Of a DNA stretch of 64,000 bases, positions 1-8,568 are shown piece after piece (position 1 is the first letter of the stretch; every line of letters begins with the position of its first letter). Source of the stretch: Emergencia timonensis (GTDB lineage Bacteria; Bacillota; Clostridia; Peptostreptococcales; Anaerovoracaceae). The stretch is taken from positions 2,224,934-2,288,933 of the forward strand of contig NZ_FLKM01000009.1 in NCBI RefSeq assembly GCF_900086585.1. Reading direction: 5' to 3'. The position numbers and the translations under genes are program-made. Under the pieces are notes generated by a model that was not told the DNA's origin, ran no database searches, and saw only the letters and a list, made by a program, of their open reading frames with translations.

Positions 1-317
1 GTCACCAATGCTGCTGACAGACCGACAGTAATGTCCATACCGACAATGCGCTTAATATTCTTGTAATCCCGCGCCCCGTAATACTGAGCCAGAGGAACTG
101 CCGCCCCGCTGAAAAGACCGAATAGCACCATTTCATAAATAGAGTATACCTGATTGGCAGAACCTACTGCGGCCAAGGGCAGCGCTCCCAAACGGCCGAT
201 CATGATATTGTCTACCAGATTCAACCCCACGGTAATGAGATGCTGTATGACGATTGGCACAGCCAACAATAACAATCTCTTATAATACGATGTGCTTTCC
301 TTAATTCTGTTTTCCAT
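1..317 (-). CDS. MATE-family efflux transporter, N-terminal part (cut by window edge)
   Basis: The first 105 residues of a membrane protein are visible; the rest lies left of the window. After a short basic N-terminus there is a hydrophobic helix followed by a segment reading LVDNIMIGRLG and then an A-N-Q motif, which is the typical first and second helix of MATE (multidrug and toxin extrusion) cation-coupled exporters. A GAGGAG ribosome site lies just before the ATG. Substrate cannot be told from the sequence; MATE members export drugs, metabolites or, in some clades, lipid precursors. It is transcribed in the same direction as rny but is separated from it by a probable terminator, so it is probably its own unit. 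Confidence 0.85.
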   Translation of the reverse strand, partial: MENRIKESTSYYKRLLLLAVPIVIQHLITVGLNLVDNIMIGRLGALPLAAVGSANQVYSIYEMVLFGLFSGAAVPLAQYYGARDYKNIKRIVGMDITVGLSAALV

Positions 318-339
318 ATACTCCTCAAATTGAACAAAT

Positions 340-364
340 AACTCCCCACGTTACATGGGGAGTT
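340..364 (-). terminator. Probable intrinsic terminator after rny
   Basis: An 8-bp perfect stem (AACTCCCC/GGGGAGTT) with a 9-nt loop lies 19 bp past the rny stop. The T-tract on the reverse strand is weak (TATTTGTT), so some read-through into the MATE gene is possible. Confidence 0.6.
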
Positions 365-382
365 AGATTTCTTGTTTACAGC

Positions 383-1924
383 CTACTTCGCGTAGTCGAT
401 TGCTCTTGTCTCTCTCACTACATTGACTTTAATCTGTCCAGGATACTCCAATTCAGATTCGATCTTTTTGGAAATATCTCTAGCCAATAAAACGATACCC
501 TCGTCGTTCATCTCTTCTGGTTTCGCAATGATTCTAATCTCTCTGCCTGCCTGGATTGCAAAGGACTTATCTACGCCTTTGGTCGTATTCGCGATCTCTT
601 CTAATTTCTCCAGTCTCTTGATATATGCATCGAGCGTTTCTCTTCTTGCGCCAGGTCTAGCTGCTGAAAGGGCGTCTGCCGCTGCAATCAATACAGCTTC
701 CATGCTCTTCGGTTCATAGTCGCCATGGTGTGCGGCCATGCCGTTTATCACAGCTTCTGATTCTTTGTATTTCTTCAATACCTGAATACCGATGTCCACG
801 TGTGTACCTTCGTATTCGTGATCCAAAGCCTTACCGATATCGTGTAAAAGACCCGCTCTCTTGGCCAGTTTGACATCAAGTCCCAGCTCTCCAGCCATAA
901 GTCCTGCCAGATGTGCTACCTCTACAGAATGCTTTAACACATTCTGTCCGTAAGAGGTTCTGTATTTTAGCCTTCCTAAAAGCTTGACCAACTCTGGGTG
1001 AAGATTGTGAATGCCCACTTCGAAAGTCGCTTGTTCACCTTCTTCTTTAATGATGGCGTTGACTTCTTTTTCTGCCTTTTCTACCATTTCTTCGATTCTT
1101 GCCGGATGAATTCTGCCGTCGACAATCAATTTCTCTAAAGCAATGCGTGCAATTTCTCTTCTCACCGGATCAAAGCCCGATACAATCACTGCTTCTGGCG
1201 TATCGTCGATGATCAGATCTACGCCTGTCAAGGTTTCGATTGCTCTGATGTTCCTTCCCTCACGACCGATGATTCTTCCCTTCATCTCATCGTTAGGAAG
1301 GGCGACCACAGATACGGTACTCTCAGCAACGTGATCTGCCGCGCATCTTTGAATTGCGCCGGTGATGATTTCTTTCGCCTTCTTGTCAGCCTCTTCTTTA
1401 GCTTTTGACTCGATGTCTTTGATCATCAAGGATGCGTCGTGTCTGACGTCCTTTTCAATTTCATCCAGTAAAAGCGCCTTCGCTTCGTCTGCTGTCAAAC
1501 CGGAAATCTTTTCTAATTCCTCGATCTGTCTTGCGACAAAACCTTCTAATTCTCTTTTTTTCTCTAAAATTTCGTTTTCGTGTCTTGTAATGCTCTCTTC
1601 TCTTTTTTCGATGTTTTCCAGTTTTCTATCAACTGATTCTTCTTTTTGAATTAACCGTCTTTCAGAGCGTTGTATTTCCGCCCTTCTTTCTCTTACTTCC
1701 CGCTCAACGTCGGTTCTCATACGATGAGCTTCTTCTTTTGCTTCTAATGTAATCTCTTTCTTGATAGTCTCGGATCTATTCTCAGCGTCTAGTATTAGAT
1801 TCTTAGCTTTTTGTTCTGCGCTTCCAATAGCCTTCTCGCCAATGTTTTTTCTTAATATATATCCGATCAATAAGCATATGGCTGCTACAACTACAATAAT
1901 TATAATCCATATTATTGGAGACAT
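383..1924 (-). CDS. rny: Ribonuclease Y
   Basis: Endoribonuclease Y, 513 aa, the usual family length. It starts mRNA decay at the membrane in Firmicutes that lack RNase E. Visible parts in order: one N-terminal membrane helix (about residues 3-23), a long charged coiled coil (about 25-200), a KH RNA-binding domain with the GREGRNIRAIE signature near residue 220, and an HD phosphohydrolase domain with LLHDIGKA near residue 360 carrying the catalytic His-Asp. The ATG is preceded by AAAGGAGGTG at good spacing. It is divergent from rodA, with about 310 bp between them. Identification is secure from the domain order. Confidence 0.97.
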   Translation of the reverse strand: MSPIIWIIIIVVVAAICLLIGYILRKNIGEKAIGSAEQKAKNLILDAENRSETIKKEITLEAKEEAHRMRTDVEREVRERRAEIQRSERRLIQKEESVDRKLENIEKREESITRHENEILEKKRELEGFVARQIEELEKISGLTADEAKALLLDEIEKDVRHDASLMIKDIESKAKEEADKKAKEIITGAIQRCAADHVAESTVSVVALPNDEMKGRIIGREGRNIRAIETLTGVDLIIDDTPEAVIVSGFDPVRREIARIALEKLIVDGRIHPARIEEMVEKAEKEVNAIIKEEGEQATFEVGIHNLHPELVKLLGRLKYRTSYGQNVLKHSVEVAHLAGLMAGELGLDVKLAKRAGLLHDIGKALDHEYEGTHVDIGIQVLKKYKESEAVINGMAAHHGDYEPKSMEAVLIAAADALSAARPGARRETLDAYIKRLEKLEEIANTTKGVDKSFAIQAGREIRIIAKPEEMNDEGIVLLARDISKKIESELEYPGQIKVNVVRETRAIDYAK

Positions 1925-2005
1925 TAAAGCACCTCCTTTTCTATTAAGTTGTCCTAAAACATCAGTAGATAAATGTTTTCTGTGTTTTCCTACTTTGTTT
2001 AAAGT

Positions 2006-2117
2006 GGAGCAGTGCTCCTGGCAAGCCTCTCTTACCCGAAGGCTAAGATGCTTGCAACAGATGCCAAAAGCCAGTGATGGAATCTACCGCCTTTCGAAGC
2101 GGTCATTCGGCGTCTGT
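2006..2117. other. Structured intergenic segment between rny and rodA (possible RNA)
   Basis: The 313-bp gap between the divergent genes rny and rodA has no gene. It contains three adjacent helices: GGAGC/GCTCC (2006-2018), GCAAGC/GCTTGC closing a branched stem (2021-2055), and a 9-bp stem (2057-2065 with 2109-2117, one G-T type mismatch) that encloses an ACCGC/GCGGT hairpin (2086-2103). On the forward strand the last stem is followed by TATATTTTC. I compared it by eye with the glycine, SAM, FMN, lysine, cobalamin, c-di-GMP and ydaO riboswitches, RNase P and SRP RNA and found no match. It could be a small RNA on either strand or the 5' leader of rny. Confidence 0.35.
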
Positions 2118-2167
2118 TATATTTTCAAGGTATTTTTTAAAAAAATTTCGCATTACATAATTAAATC

Positions 2168-2197
2168 TTGATATATTCGCACAATATATATTATAAT
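2168..2197 (+). promoter_or_regulatory. Sigma-A type promoter for rodA
   Basis: TTGATA (2168-2173), 18-bp spacer, perfect TATAAT (2192-2197). The expected start of transcription is about 35 bp before the rodA ATG. Confidence 0.65.
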
Positions 2198-2237
2198 GTT
2201 GCAATAGACATAATGTCAAGAACAAGAGGGGAAAACT

Positions 2238-3341
2238 ATGAACAATTTTTCAAATTTAATTAAAAACGTTGATAAAGCCATGATCATCGTCATCGGTCTG
2301 CTGGCGGCTACCAGTATTCTGATGATTGGCAGCACACAAATTAGTACAGGCTTCTTCAGCCGTGATGTCATTGTTCAGATTGCAGCTTACATACTGGGGA
2401 CAATCGCCATCTTCGTCATCCTATCATTTAACTACAGCATGTTCTCCGGGTTAGAGAAATATTTGTACATCTTGTCATTAGTGCTGTTGCTGATGGTTTA
2501 TATCCCGGGATTGGGTATGGAACAATTTGGCGCCAGATCCTGGATCAATCTGAGGGTTATCACCATCCAGCCATCTGAAATCGTAAAAATTCTGTTTATC
2601 CTGATCATGGCCGGATATCTCAACGAACATCGGGACGACCTATACAATTTTAAGGGACTGATCAAAGCCGGCATCGTGGCCGCACCGATTATCGTCATCG
2701 TCCTTAAGGAGGACCTGGGAAGCGCGCTGGTTTTTGCCGCCATTTGGGTCGTGATGATCTTCTTCGCTGGCATCAACCTGAAGGTGTTCGCAAAGTTCTT
2801 CGCTCTGGTAGTCGCTGCCGTGCCCGTAGCCTACGTGTTTATGGCGGAGTACCAACGAGAGCGTATCGAAGCCTTTCTCCATCCAGAAAACCTGGACTTG
2901 TCAGGCAATTACCAGGTATGGCAGTCAAAGATTGCCATCGGCTCCGGCGGTGTGTTCGGCAAAGGCCTGTTTAACGGCACGCAAAAGGAATTGGATTTTA
3001 TTCCGGTCCAAACATCAGACTTTATTTTTTCTGTCATCGGTGAAGAGTTAGGCATGATTGGTGGACTAGCTGTCATCGGTCTATTTACGATCTTGCTTGT
3101 ACGCATGGCCAATATTGTCAGGAATTCTCTGGATTTCTATGGTGCTCTGGTTGTGGCCGGAATCATCGGCATGTTCGCCTTCCAGATCTTTGAGAACATC
3201 GCTATGACCATCGGACTGATGCCGGTTACTGGTATCACCCTTCCATTCCTCAGTTACGGCGGTTCTTCCATCATCTCCAATATGCTGGCTCTGGGGCTGG
3301 TGTTAGATGTTGGTATGCGCAGTAAAGGAATTAATTTTTAA
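2238..3341 (+). CDS. rodA: RodA, SEDS peptidoglycan glycosyltransferase
   Basis: A 367-residue polytopic membrane protein of the SEDS (FtsW/RodA/SpoVE) family, which polymerises lipid II into glycan strands with a class B PBP as partner. Conserved family segments are visible: GARSWINL followed by QPSEIVKI in the first third, and GITLPFLSYGGSS close to the C-terminus. RodA rather than FtsW is favoured because the elongasome genes mreBCD and mrdA (PBP2) lie only a few kb away and no division genes do; SpoVE-type is not excluded. An AGAGGGGA ribosome site precedes the ATG. It is monocistronic, with its own promoter and a strong terminator. Confidence 0.9.
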   Translation: MNNFSNLIKNVDKAMIIVIGLLAATSILMIGSTQISTGFFSRDVIVQIAAYILGTIAIFVILSFNYSMFSGLEKYLYILSLVLLLMVYIPGLGMEQFGARSWINLRVITIQPSEIVKILFILIMAGYLNEHRDDLYNFKGLIKAGIVAAPIIVIVLKEDLGSALVFAAIWVVMIFFAGINLKVFAKFFALVVAAVPVAYVFMAEYQRERIEAFLHPENLDLSGNYQVWQSKIAIGSGGVFGKGLFNGTQKELDFIPVQTSDFIFSVIGEELGMIGGLAVIGLFTILLVRMANIVRNSLDFYGALVVAGIIGMFAFQIFENIAMTIGLMPVTGITLPFLSYGGSSIISNMLALGLVLDVGMRSKGINF

Positions 3342-3351
3342 AGGACATGAA

Positions 3352-3384
3352 AAAGATACTGCTGGGCAAGCAGTATCTTTTTTG
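3352..3384 (+). terminator. Intrinsic terminator of rodA
   Basis: A 12-bp perfect stem (3352-3363 with 3369-3380), 5-nt loop, then a run of T, directly after the rodA stop codon. Confidence 0.9.
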
Positions 3385-3402
3385 AAAAATAAATGATTTA
3401 TA

Positions 3403-3539
3403 TCAAAGGAACATCTGTGATTCTAAATGTATTCCCTTGCCGGCGTAAAACTCATCAATGGCTTCATAGAAAGCATCGAGACAATCCCAATCTGCATTCG
3501 GACCGATATCGCATTTCTCATATTTCTCTTATTACTCAT
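3403..3539 (-). pseudogene. Remnant of a small protein gene, frameshifted
   Basis: On the reverse strand an ATG (3537-3539) with an AGGAG ribosome site starts MSNKR. A one-base shift shortly after would join it to an open frame of about 40 codons containing GPNADWDCLDAFYEAIDEF and ending at TGA (3403-3405). The joined product would be a roughly 45-residue acidic peptide. Without the shift each frame is very short. I do not recognise the family. It could be a decayed small gene or chance; the peptide-like composition and the ribosome site favour a decayed gene. Confidence 0.35.
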
Positions 3540-3587
3540 AGGTTTCTCCTAATCACAAAATATTTGATTCTTTCTATATATAGCTTA

Positions 3588-3620
3588 AGTCTTGTATTAG
3601 ACTTAATCTGATACAAGACT
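3588..3620. repeat. Perfect 10-bp inverted repeat
   Basis: AGTCTTGTAT (3588-3597) and its complement ATACAAGACT (3611-3620) enclose 13 bp, upstream of the remnant at 3403-3539. It may be an operator or a bidirectional terminator; the T-run is poor. Confidence 0.5.
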
Positions 3621-3694
3621 ATTTTATCATTCGTTCCATACTCTTTCTAAAAAAATGATTAGAAGATTTGGTAAAAAATGCGGGTCTGCAAAGT

Positions 3695-3723
3695 AAAAAT
3701 CCCCCTGGATATTCCAGAGGGAT
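3695..3723 (-). terminator. Intrinsic terminator of the mre/min operon
   Basis: An 11-bp stem with one mismatch (3699-3709 with 3713-3723) followed on the reverse strand by TTTTTA, 14 bp past the minD-like stop. Confidence 0.8.
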
Positions 3724-3736
3724 AATTGTTTGCTCG

Positions 3737-4459
3737 CTACGCATTTAAAATTCGATCTGTGATTTTGTCGAAGTTTTCCTGTATATAAGTACCATCTTTC
3801 AGCACGATAGGCACGCCTAGATTGGTTGAAATCTGAATGTTCTCGTCAAATTGAATTACGCCTGCAAGAGGCGGACGCATAATCGTCGTGATTTCACGCA
3901 GCCGCGGCGCAAATCCGGATGACATCATTTCCGCAATGACCTTGTTGAGAACGACATAGCGGTTCTTAATCCCCAGCTTCAGCAGCTCACGATCCAAAGT
4001 ATCCGCGTCGCGCAGGGCTGAATACTCGGGCATGGTGACGATGATAGCTTCATCTGTCCCGGCCGCAGAAAGGACCAGGCCGTCGTCGATGCCGGAAGGC
4101 GCGTCGATGATGACATAATCATAGGTGTTCTTCAGCTTCTCACACAAAACCTGCATGTGCAGCGGTGTCAAAGTTCCATCGTCTCTGGACGGTGAAGCTG
4201 CCATGACGTATAACTCTTCAAAGCGCTTATCCTTGATCAAAGCCTGCTTGATGCGGCATACGCCGGTCAGAACATCGTACACATCGTATACTACATTGTT
4301 TTCGAGTCCAAAATATAAGTCAAGATTTCGCAGGCCCAGGTCCAGATCCAGTATTACCACGCTGTTTCCTCTTTTTGCAAGAGTCGCACCAAAATTTGCT
4401 GCAAACATAGTCTTTCCTGTCCCGCCCTTCCCAGACGCAATTAAAAATACTTTGCCCAT
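3737..4459 (-). CDS. minD: MinD-like ParA-family ATPase
   Basis: A 240-residue Walker-type ATPase. The deviant P-loop GKGGTGKT is at residues 10-17, with LDLDLGLRNLD (switch I region) and a DAPSGIDDG Walker B segment, all typical of MinD, which positions the division site by membrane binding coupled to ATP. I place the start at the ATG at 4457-4459, six bases after GGAGG; an in-frame TTG at 4471 overlaps that ribosome site and is unlikely. Two things are odd. The protein ends DKITDRILNA, with no obvious amphipathic membrane-targeting helix. No minC or minE lies next to it; it sits last in the elongation operon, behind mrdA. It may be MinD proper or a related ParA ATPase. Confidence 0.75.
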   Translation of the reverse strand: MGKVFLIASGKGGTGKTMFAANFGATLAKRGNSVVILDLDLGLRNLDLYFGLENNVVYDVYDVLTGVCRIKQALIKDKRFEELYVMAASPSRDDGTLTPLHMQVLCEKLKNTYDYVIIDAPSGIDDGLVLSAAGTDEAIIVTMPEYSALRDADTLDRELLKLGIKNRYVVLNKVIAEMMSSGFAPRLREITTIMRPPLAGVIQFDENIQISTNLGVPIVLKDGTYIQENFDKITDRILNA

Positions 4460-4493
4460 TTCTTCCTCCAATCAATTATAGCTATCGTCTTTT

Positions 4494-7244
4494 TTATTGT
4501 ACTTTGTTCGTTCCGTCGATGTCTGTCTTCGTAGTCTTTACTTTCTTGTCGCCATAGACGTTCAGATAGTCGGCGATGATATCTTTTGCAACTGGCGCTG
4601 CTGAGGATGAATATCCGCCCTGAATCAGCAATACGGCTACGGCAATCTTCGGATTATCCGCCGGCGCCATAGCAATGGTCCAGGCGTTGTAGTCATAGCC
4701 GCCTTTTCCACTGTCAATCATACCCTGGGTAATCTTGTAATTGCTGGCCTTGATGACAGCGTCGTCAACAGTCTTGTCCTCAGTTGAGTATCTCTCTGGT
4801 TCTTCTTCCATCATCTTTTCCATAGTCTTTTTCACCTTGGACCAGGTGACAGAAGTTCCGGCAGCGGCGTTGAGCGTGCCGAGACGGTTCTTGACATACT
4901 TCACTTCACTTGCAGGCTGCTTGATAGCCTGGTATTCCGCCGTTCCGGTCTTACCAGCTACCTCCACCGGGAAGTTGCCGAATACGCCTGAAAGGGTACC
5001 GCTGGAGCATACGCGCTTCATGCCTTTGATGACTTCATCCAAAGTTCCGGCCTTTAAATTCAAATCTGTAGCCTTGTCTTTTTTCGTTGCACCTTCGCCT
5101 TCCACGCCGGCCACAACGCTGACCTGATTTCTGACGCCGTTGTTTCCTAAGGTCGCCACGTAGTTAGCCATCTGCAGCGGCGTATAGGCGTTGTCGCCCT
5201 GACCGATAGACAGGTTAAACTGGTCACCGGTGGTCCATTGAGCCTGAATAAAGTAGTCGAATTTAACTGTAGATGCTACGTTCTCAATCTGATCCTTCTT
5301 GACGTCAGTCTTTTCCTTCAGCAGTTGAACCACTTCTTCGTAATCCGGGTTGTCCTTCGTCCAGCCGGAGATGGTCTCCATATTTTTCTTCAGCTTGTCA
5401 TAATCGTCCACGACTGCAGCTGGGAAAAGTTTGTGCGCGTTGATATACAGATAATTTTCCACACCGATTTCATAGGTTTCCAACTTTGTCTCTTCAGAAG
5501 CTAAGTCATTGGTAAATTCCCCAATTTCGATGCCCGTCTTATCTGCCAGACCGAACTGCTTGGCGGTATTCAAAATCTTGTCTACCGTGATTTTCTGTGA
5601 ATAACCTAATGATGCGCCGGTACCCCAGTCTTTTCCTGTTGCAATGCAGAAGAAGTAATAGTTACAGGAGTTTCCGATACCCCACTCCAGGGTTTCGTTG
5701 CCGTGGGTGCCGCCATAGTCGTTCCAGGCGGAACAGGCGAACTCTCTGTCGCCGTATTTGATAACGCCCCTGTCAGTGATATAGCGATTAGGATCTAAGC
5801 CGCATTCCAAAGCGGCAATGGCTGTAATCGGTTTAAATGTGGATCCTGGAGCGATGGAAGTCCTGGTCGCATTATTCATCAGCGGTCTCGGCGCCAGATA
5901 GTCTCTCTCATTTTCCGGCTGCACCGACTCCCAGGCCTTGGTGGAGATGCCGTTTGCAAAGATATTGGGATCGAAATCAGGATAGCTGGCCATAGCCAGA
6001 ACATCGCCTGTTTCTATATCACTGGCAACGACAGCACCGCTGCTGCTGTTAGCCGCACTGGCGATGGCCCTCTTTAAAGCCTGTTCCGCCGTCTTCTGCA
6101 AATCTAAATCGATGGTCAGATAGACGTCCGAGCCTTTTTCCGCCTCTGTTTCTTCTAAGGTTTCCACGTATTCACCGCTGCTGTTGACCTTGATCTTGCG
6201 AATGCCCGGGGTGCCGTGGAGCTTTTCCTCCAAAGCAGCTTCAATGCCGTCTTTACCAATCAAATCGCTGGCGCTGTAGCCCTTTTCCACATACTCCTTC
6301 GACTCACTCTCTGAAATGGAACCCATGTAGCCGATAATATGGGCCGCTGTGTTTTTGTTTGGATAGTACCGCTTCGTCTCAGAAGAGACTTCCAGTCCCG
6401 GAATGCCCGACTCCTCGATGTAAGCGATGGTTTTTTTGCTGATATCAGATGCAACCTTGATCGGGATATACCGTGTAAATCCATTGGTCGCAATCTCGTT
6501 TCTAATGATAAAAATCTTGCGCGCTTCTTTGTCGCTGAGAGATTTATCGATTTCATAGTTCTTTCTCAGCTTTTGGAAGCAGGCTTTGGCCGACACGCCT
6601 TTTTTTATTTCGTCTTTTTCAAATCCAAACTTTTCGAGAAACGCTGCCAGTTCGTTATCGTAAGTGTATGTCATACTCTTGACGGAAATAGGCGGATCCA
6701 GATTGTATTTGGTCTGCAGCGTTTCCATAGCAGTATAACGCTGTTCGGGATTGGCCTCACTGTAGTCAACTTTGTATTTGATACAGAGTTTGCTGAAGGC
6801 CTCCTTCGCCGACAGATTATCGGCAAAGCCCTGTTTTCTCAGCCATGTTTTGATTTTCTCTTTATACGTATAATAATATGTTCCGGAATCGGTGATTTTG
6901 ATTGGAAAATTGTCGGTATACTTATCGCCGTTTTTAATCAGTAAATTAATCAGCTTCAGCGAGGATGAATTGATTTCTTCCGTACTCAAGGCGCTGGCGT
7001 TGAAGTTTACGGTAAAAACCTGCTTGTTCAAGGCCAGTGCATTCCCGTTCCGATCGTATATATTTCCCCTCGGAGCAGACGTCTGAATCGTCTTCGTATT
7101 CTGATCAGAAGCTTTCGCTGTCCAATCGTCATGCTGCAGAACAGTGACGACAAAAAGCCTTATGGCTAAAATAGCCATAAGGACAAAGATGATTGCCACA
7201 ATCTGCCGATATCTCGAATTGAATAGTTTTATATTCTTGTTCAT
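4494..7244 (-). CDS. mrdA: Penicillin-binding protein 2 (class B, elongation-specific transpeptidase)
   Basis: A 916-residue class B PBP that cross-links peptidoglycan during side-wall growth with RodA. It has an N-terminal membrane helix (about 14-36), the PBP dimerisation domain, then a transpeptidase domain with all three active-site motifs: S-T-F-K (near residue 466), S-C-N (near 526) and K-T-G-T (near 763). It is far longer than the roughly 630-residue proteobacterial PBP2; the extra length is an N-terminal insertion (about 90-230) and a wide spacing between SCN and KTG, as in many clostridial PBP2s. The ATG overlaps the mreD stop (ATGA), so translation is coupled. Located in the mreBCD operon, which supports the elongasome assignment. 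Confidence 0.93.
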   Translation of the reverse strand: MNKNIKLFNSRYRQIVAIIFVLMAILAIRLFVVTVLQHDDWTAKASDQNTKTIQTSAPRGNIYDRNGNALALNKQVFTVNFNASALSTEEINSSSLKLINLLIKNGDKYTDNFPIKITDSGTYYYTYKEKIKTWLRKQGFADNLSAKEAFSKLCIKYKVDYSEANPEQRYTAMETLQTKYNLDPPISVKSMTYTYDNELAAFLEKFGFEKDEIKKGVSAKACFQKLRKNYEIDKSLSDKEARKIFIIRNEIATNGFTRYIPIKVASDISKKTIAYIEESGIPGLEVSSETKRYYPNKNTAAHIIGYMGSISESESKEYVEKGYSASDLIGKDGIEAALEEKLHGTPGIRKIKVNSSGEYVETLEETEAEKGSDVYLTIDLDLQKTAEQALKRAIASAANSSSGAVVASDIETGDVLAMASYPDFDPNIFANGISTKAWESVQPENERDYLAPRPLMNNATRTSIAPGSTFKPITAIAALECGLDPNRYITDRGVIKYGDREFACSAWNDYGGTHGNETLEWGIGNSCNYYFFCIATGKDWGTGASLGYSQKITVDKILNTAKQFGLADKTGIEIGEFTNDLASEETKLETYEIGVENYLYINAHKLFPAAVVDDYDKLKKNMETISGWTKDNPDYEEVVQLLKEKTDVKKDQIENVASTVKFDYFIQAQWTTGDQFNLSIGQGDNAYTPLQMANYVATLGNNGVRNQVSVVAGVEGEGATKKDKATDLNLKAGTLDEVIKGMKRVCSSGTLSGVFGNFPVEVAGKTGTAEYQAIKQPASEVKYVKNRLGTLNAAAGTSVTWSKVKKTMEKMMEEEPERYSTEDKTVDDAVIKASNYKITQGMIDSGKGGYDYNAWTIAMAPADNPKIAVAVLLIQGGYSSSAAPVAKDIIADYLNVYGDKKVKTTKTDIDGTNKVQ

Positions 7245-7741
7245 CTAAAATACCTATCTCTTCTGTGCTTAATAACCCTTTTAATTAGTACGAAATAAAG
7301 TATCGCTGCAACAACTGTATTGAACAGAAGCTGCCAAGGCAGAGACTTCATCGCGTATAGATAACTGTATGGACTGCCGATAAAATAGTAGACCAGCCAG
7401 TAAACAGATGCATACATCCATGTTGACAAAAGCATCGTAATCAATGCGTTGATAAAATTTTCTTTGTTTGCAAACCTTTTCAATAGTAGTACCGCCACCC
7501 CTACTGCTACCAGGGAAAATGCACCCGGACCTGCGTACATACCATAGAACAAATCGCCGGCAAGGCCAAACACCAGCCCAAAGAAAATCCCTATTACAGT
7601 TTCATCATATAGAAACGTCATGATGACAGTGAGGCAAAGAATCAGATTCACATTCCCACCAAATGCCGGAATCAAGTTGTGGAAAAAAGGCTGCAAGATA
7701 AATGCCGCTAAAAAGAGTATGAACCCCTGCCAGTACTTCAT
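7241..7741 (-). CDS. mreD: Rod shape-determining protein MreD
   Basis: A 166-residue very hydrophobic protein with about five membrane helices and a basic C-terminus, the size and profile of MreD, which links MreB and MreC to the membrane synthases. Sequence conservation in MreD is low, so the call leans on its place between mreC and mrdA. Both ends overlap the neighbours by 4 bp (ATGA), a sign of tight translational coupling. Confidence 0.9.
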   Translation of the reverse strand: MKYWQGFILFLAAFILQPFFHNLIPAFGGNVNLILCLTVIMTFLYDETVIGIFFGLVFGLAGDLFYGMYAGPGAFSLVAVGVAVLLLKRFANKENFINALITMLLSTWMYASVYWLVYYFIGSPYSYLYAMKSLPWQLLFNTVVAAILYFVLIKRVIKHRRDRYFR

Positions 7742-8556
7742 AGAATCACCGAAACTTTCTGCAGCGATTTAAACTCTACGGAAGGCTTGATGGTCACCTT
7801 CTGCAACTGTGCATTGCTGTCATATTTCACTTTTGTTACTTTTCCGATTTCAATTCCAGCTGGATACATACCCATGCCGGAAGTGATGATCTTGTCACCT
7901 TCGGAAACCTTGGCTTTGTTGTCCAGCATAAATCCGGATAGTTTGCCGTCAGCAGAACCTTCGACAACACCGATCAACTGCAGATTTCCAGAAATCTTAA
8001 AACTGATTTTGCTGGATTCGTCGATGAGAGAGGTTACTTTCGCCCAGCCTTTTCCTACAGAATTCACTCTGCCGACCAAGCCGTCACCGCAGATGACGAT
8101 ACTGCCCTGTTTGACGCCGCTCTCACTGCCGCAGTCGATGGTAAAGATATTCATCCAGTTGGTTCCATCCATGGAGACCACATCGGCAGAGACCAAATCC
8201 CCTGCTCCGTCGATGCCCTTATAGTTGAGCACCTTTGATAGTGCTTTCAGTTCTTTCAGTTCATTCGCTGAAAGAGTCAGGCTGGTCACCTGCTGTTTTA
8301 ATTCTTCATTCTCTTTTTTTAGTTGTTCGTTTTCATTTTGAATCCGTTTATATGAAAATATACCCGACACATTATCAGAGATGCCCCCTGCAACCTTTGA
8401 AACCGGTTTTTCAACGACAGAATACACGCTGTTTAAAATATTTGTAAAGATATTCCCCCTGCCGCCAGACGCAACGGAACCGACCAGCACCACGAGGCTG
8501 ATCAGGATAATTGCCAAAAGAAAACTGATTAACTTGTGATTTTTAATCCACTTCAT
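7738..8556 (-). CDS. mreC: Rod shape-determining protein MreC
   Basis: A 272-residue protein with one N-terminal membrane helix (about 8-30), a coiled coil rich in Glu/Lys/Asn (about 75-115) and two beta-rich extracytoplasmic subdomains. This is the standard MreC layout; MreC forms filaments in the periplasm-like space and activates PBP2. It follows mreB by 12 bp and overlaps mreD by 4 bp. Length is normal for Firmicutes. Confidence 0.95.
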   Translation of the reverse strand: MKWIKNHKLISFLLAIILISLVVLVGSVASGGRGNIFTNILNSVYSVVEKPVSKVAGGISDNVSGIFSYKRIQNENEQLKKENEELKQQVTSLTLSANELKELKALSKVLNYKGIDGAGDLVSADVVSMDGTNWMNIFTIDCGSESGVKQGSIVICGDGLVGRVNSVGKGWAKVTSLIDESSKISFKISGNLQLIGVVEGSADGKLSGFMLDNKAKVSEGDKIITSGMGMYPAGIEIGKVTKVKYDSNAQLQKVTIKPSVEFKSLQKVSVIL

Positions 8557-8568
8557 ACCCTACTTTTC

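Noticed and set aside
2006..2117. Riboswitch of a known class upstream of rny
   Set aside because: Conserved blocks of the common classes are not present; kept only as an unnamed structured segment.
3393..3611. 72-codon forward frame after rodA
   Set aside because: No ribosome site and it overlaps the rodA terminator region; composition is not protein-like.
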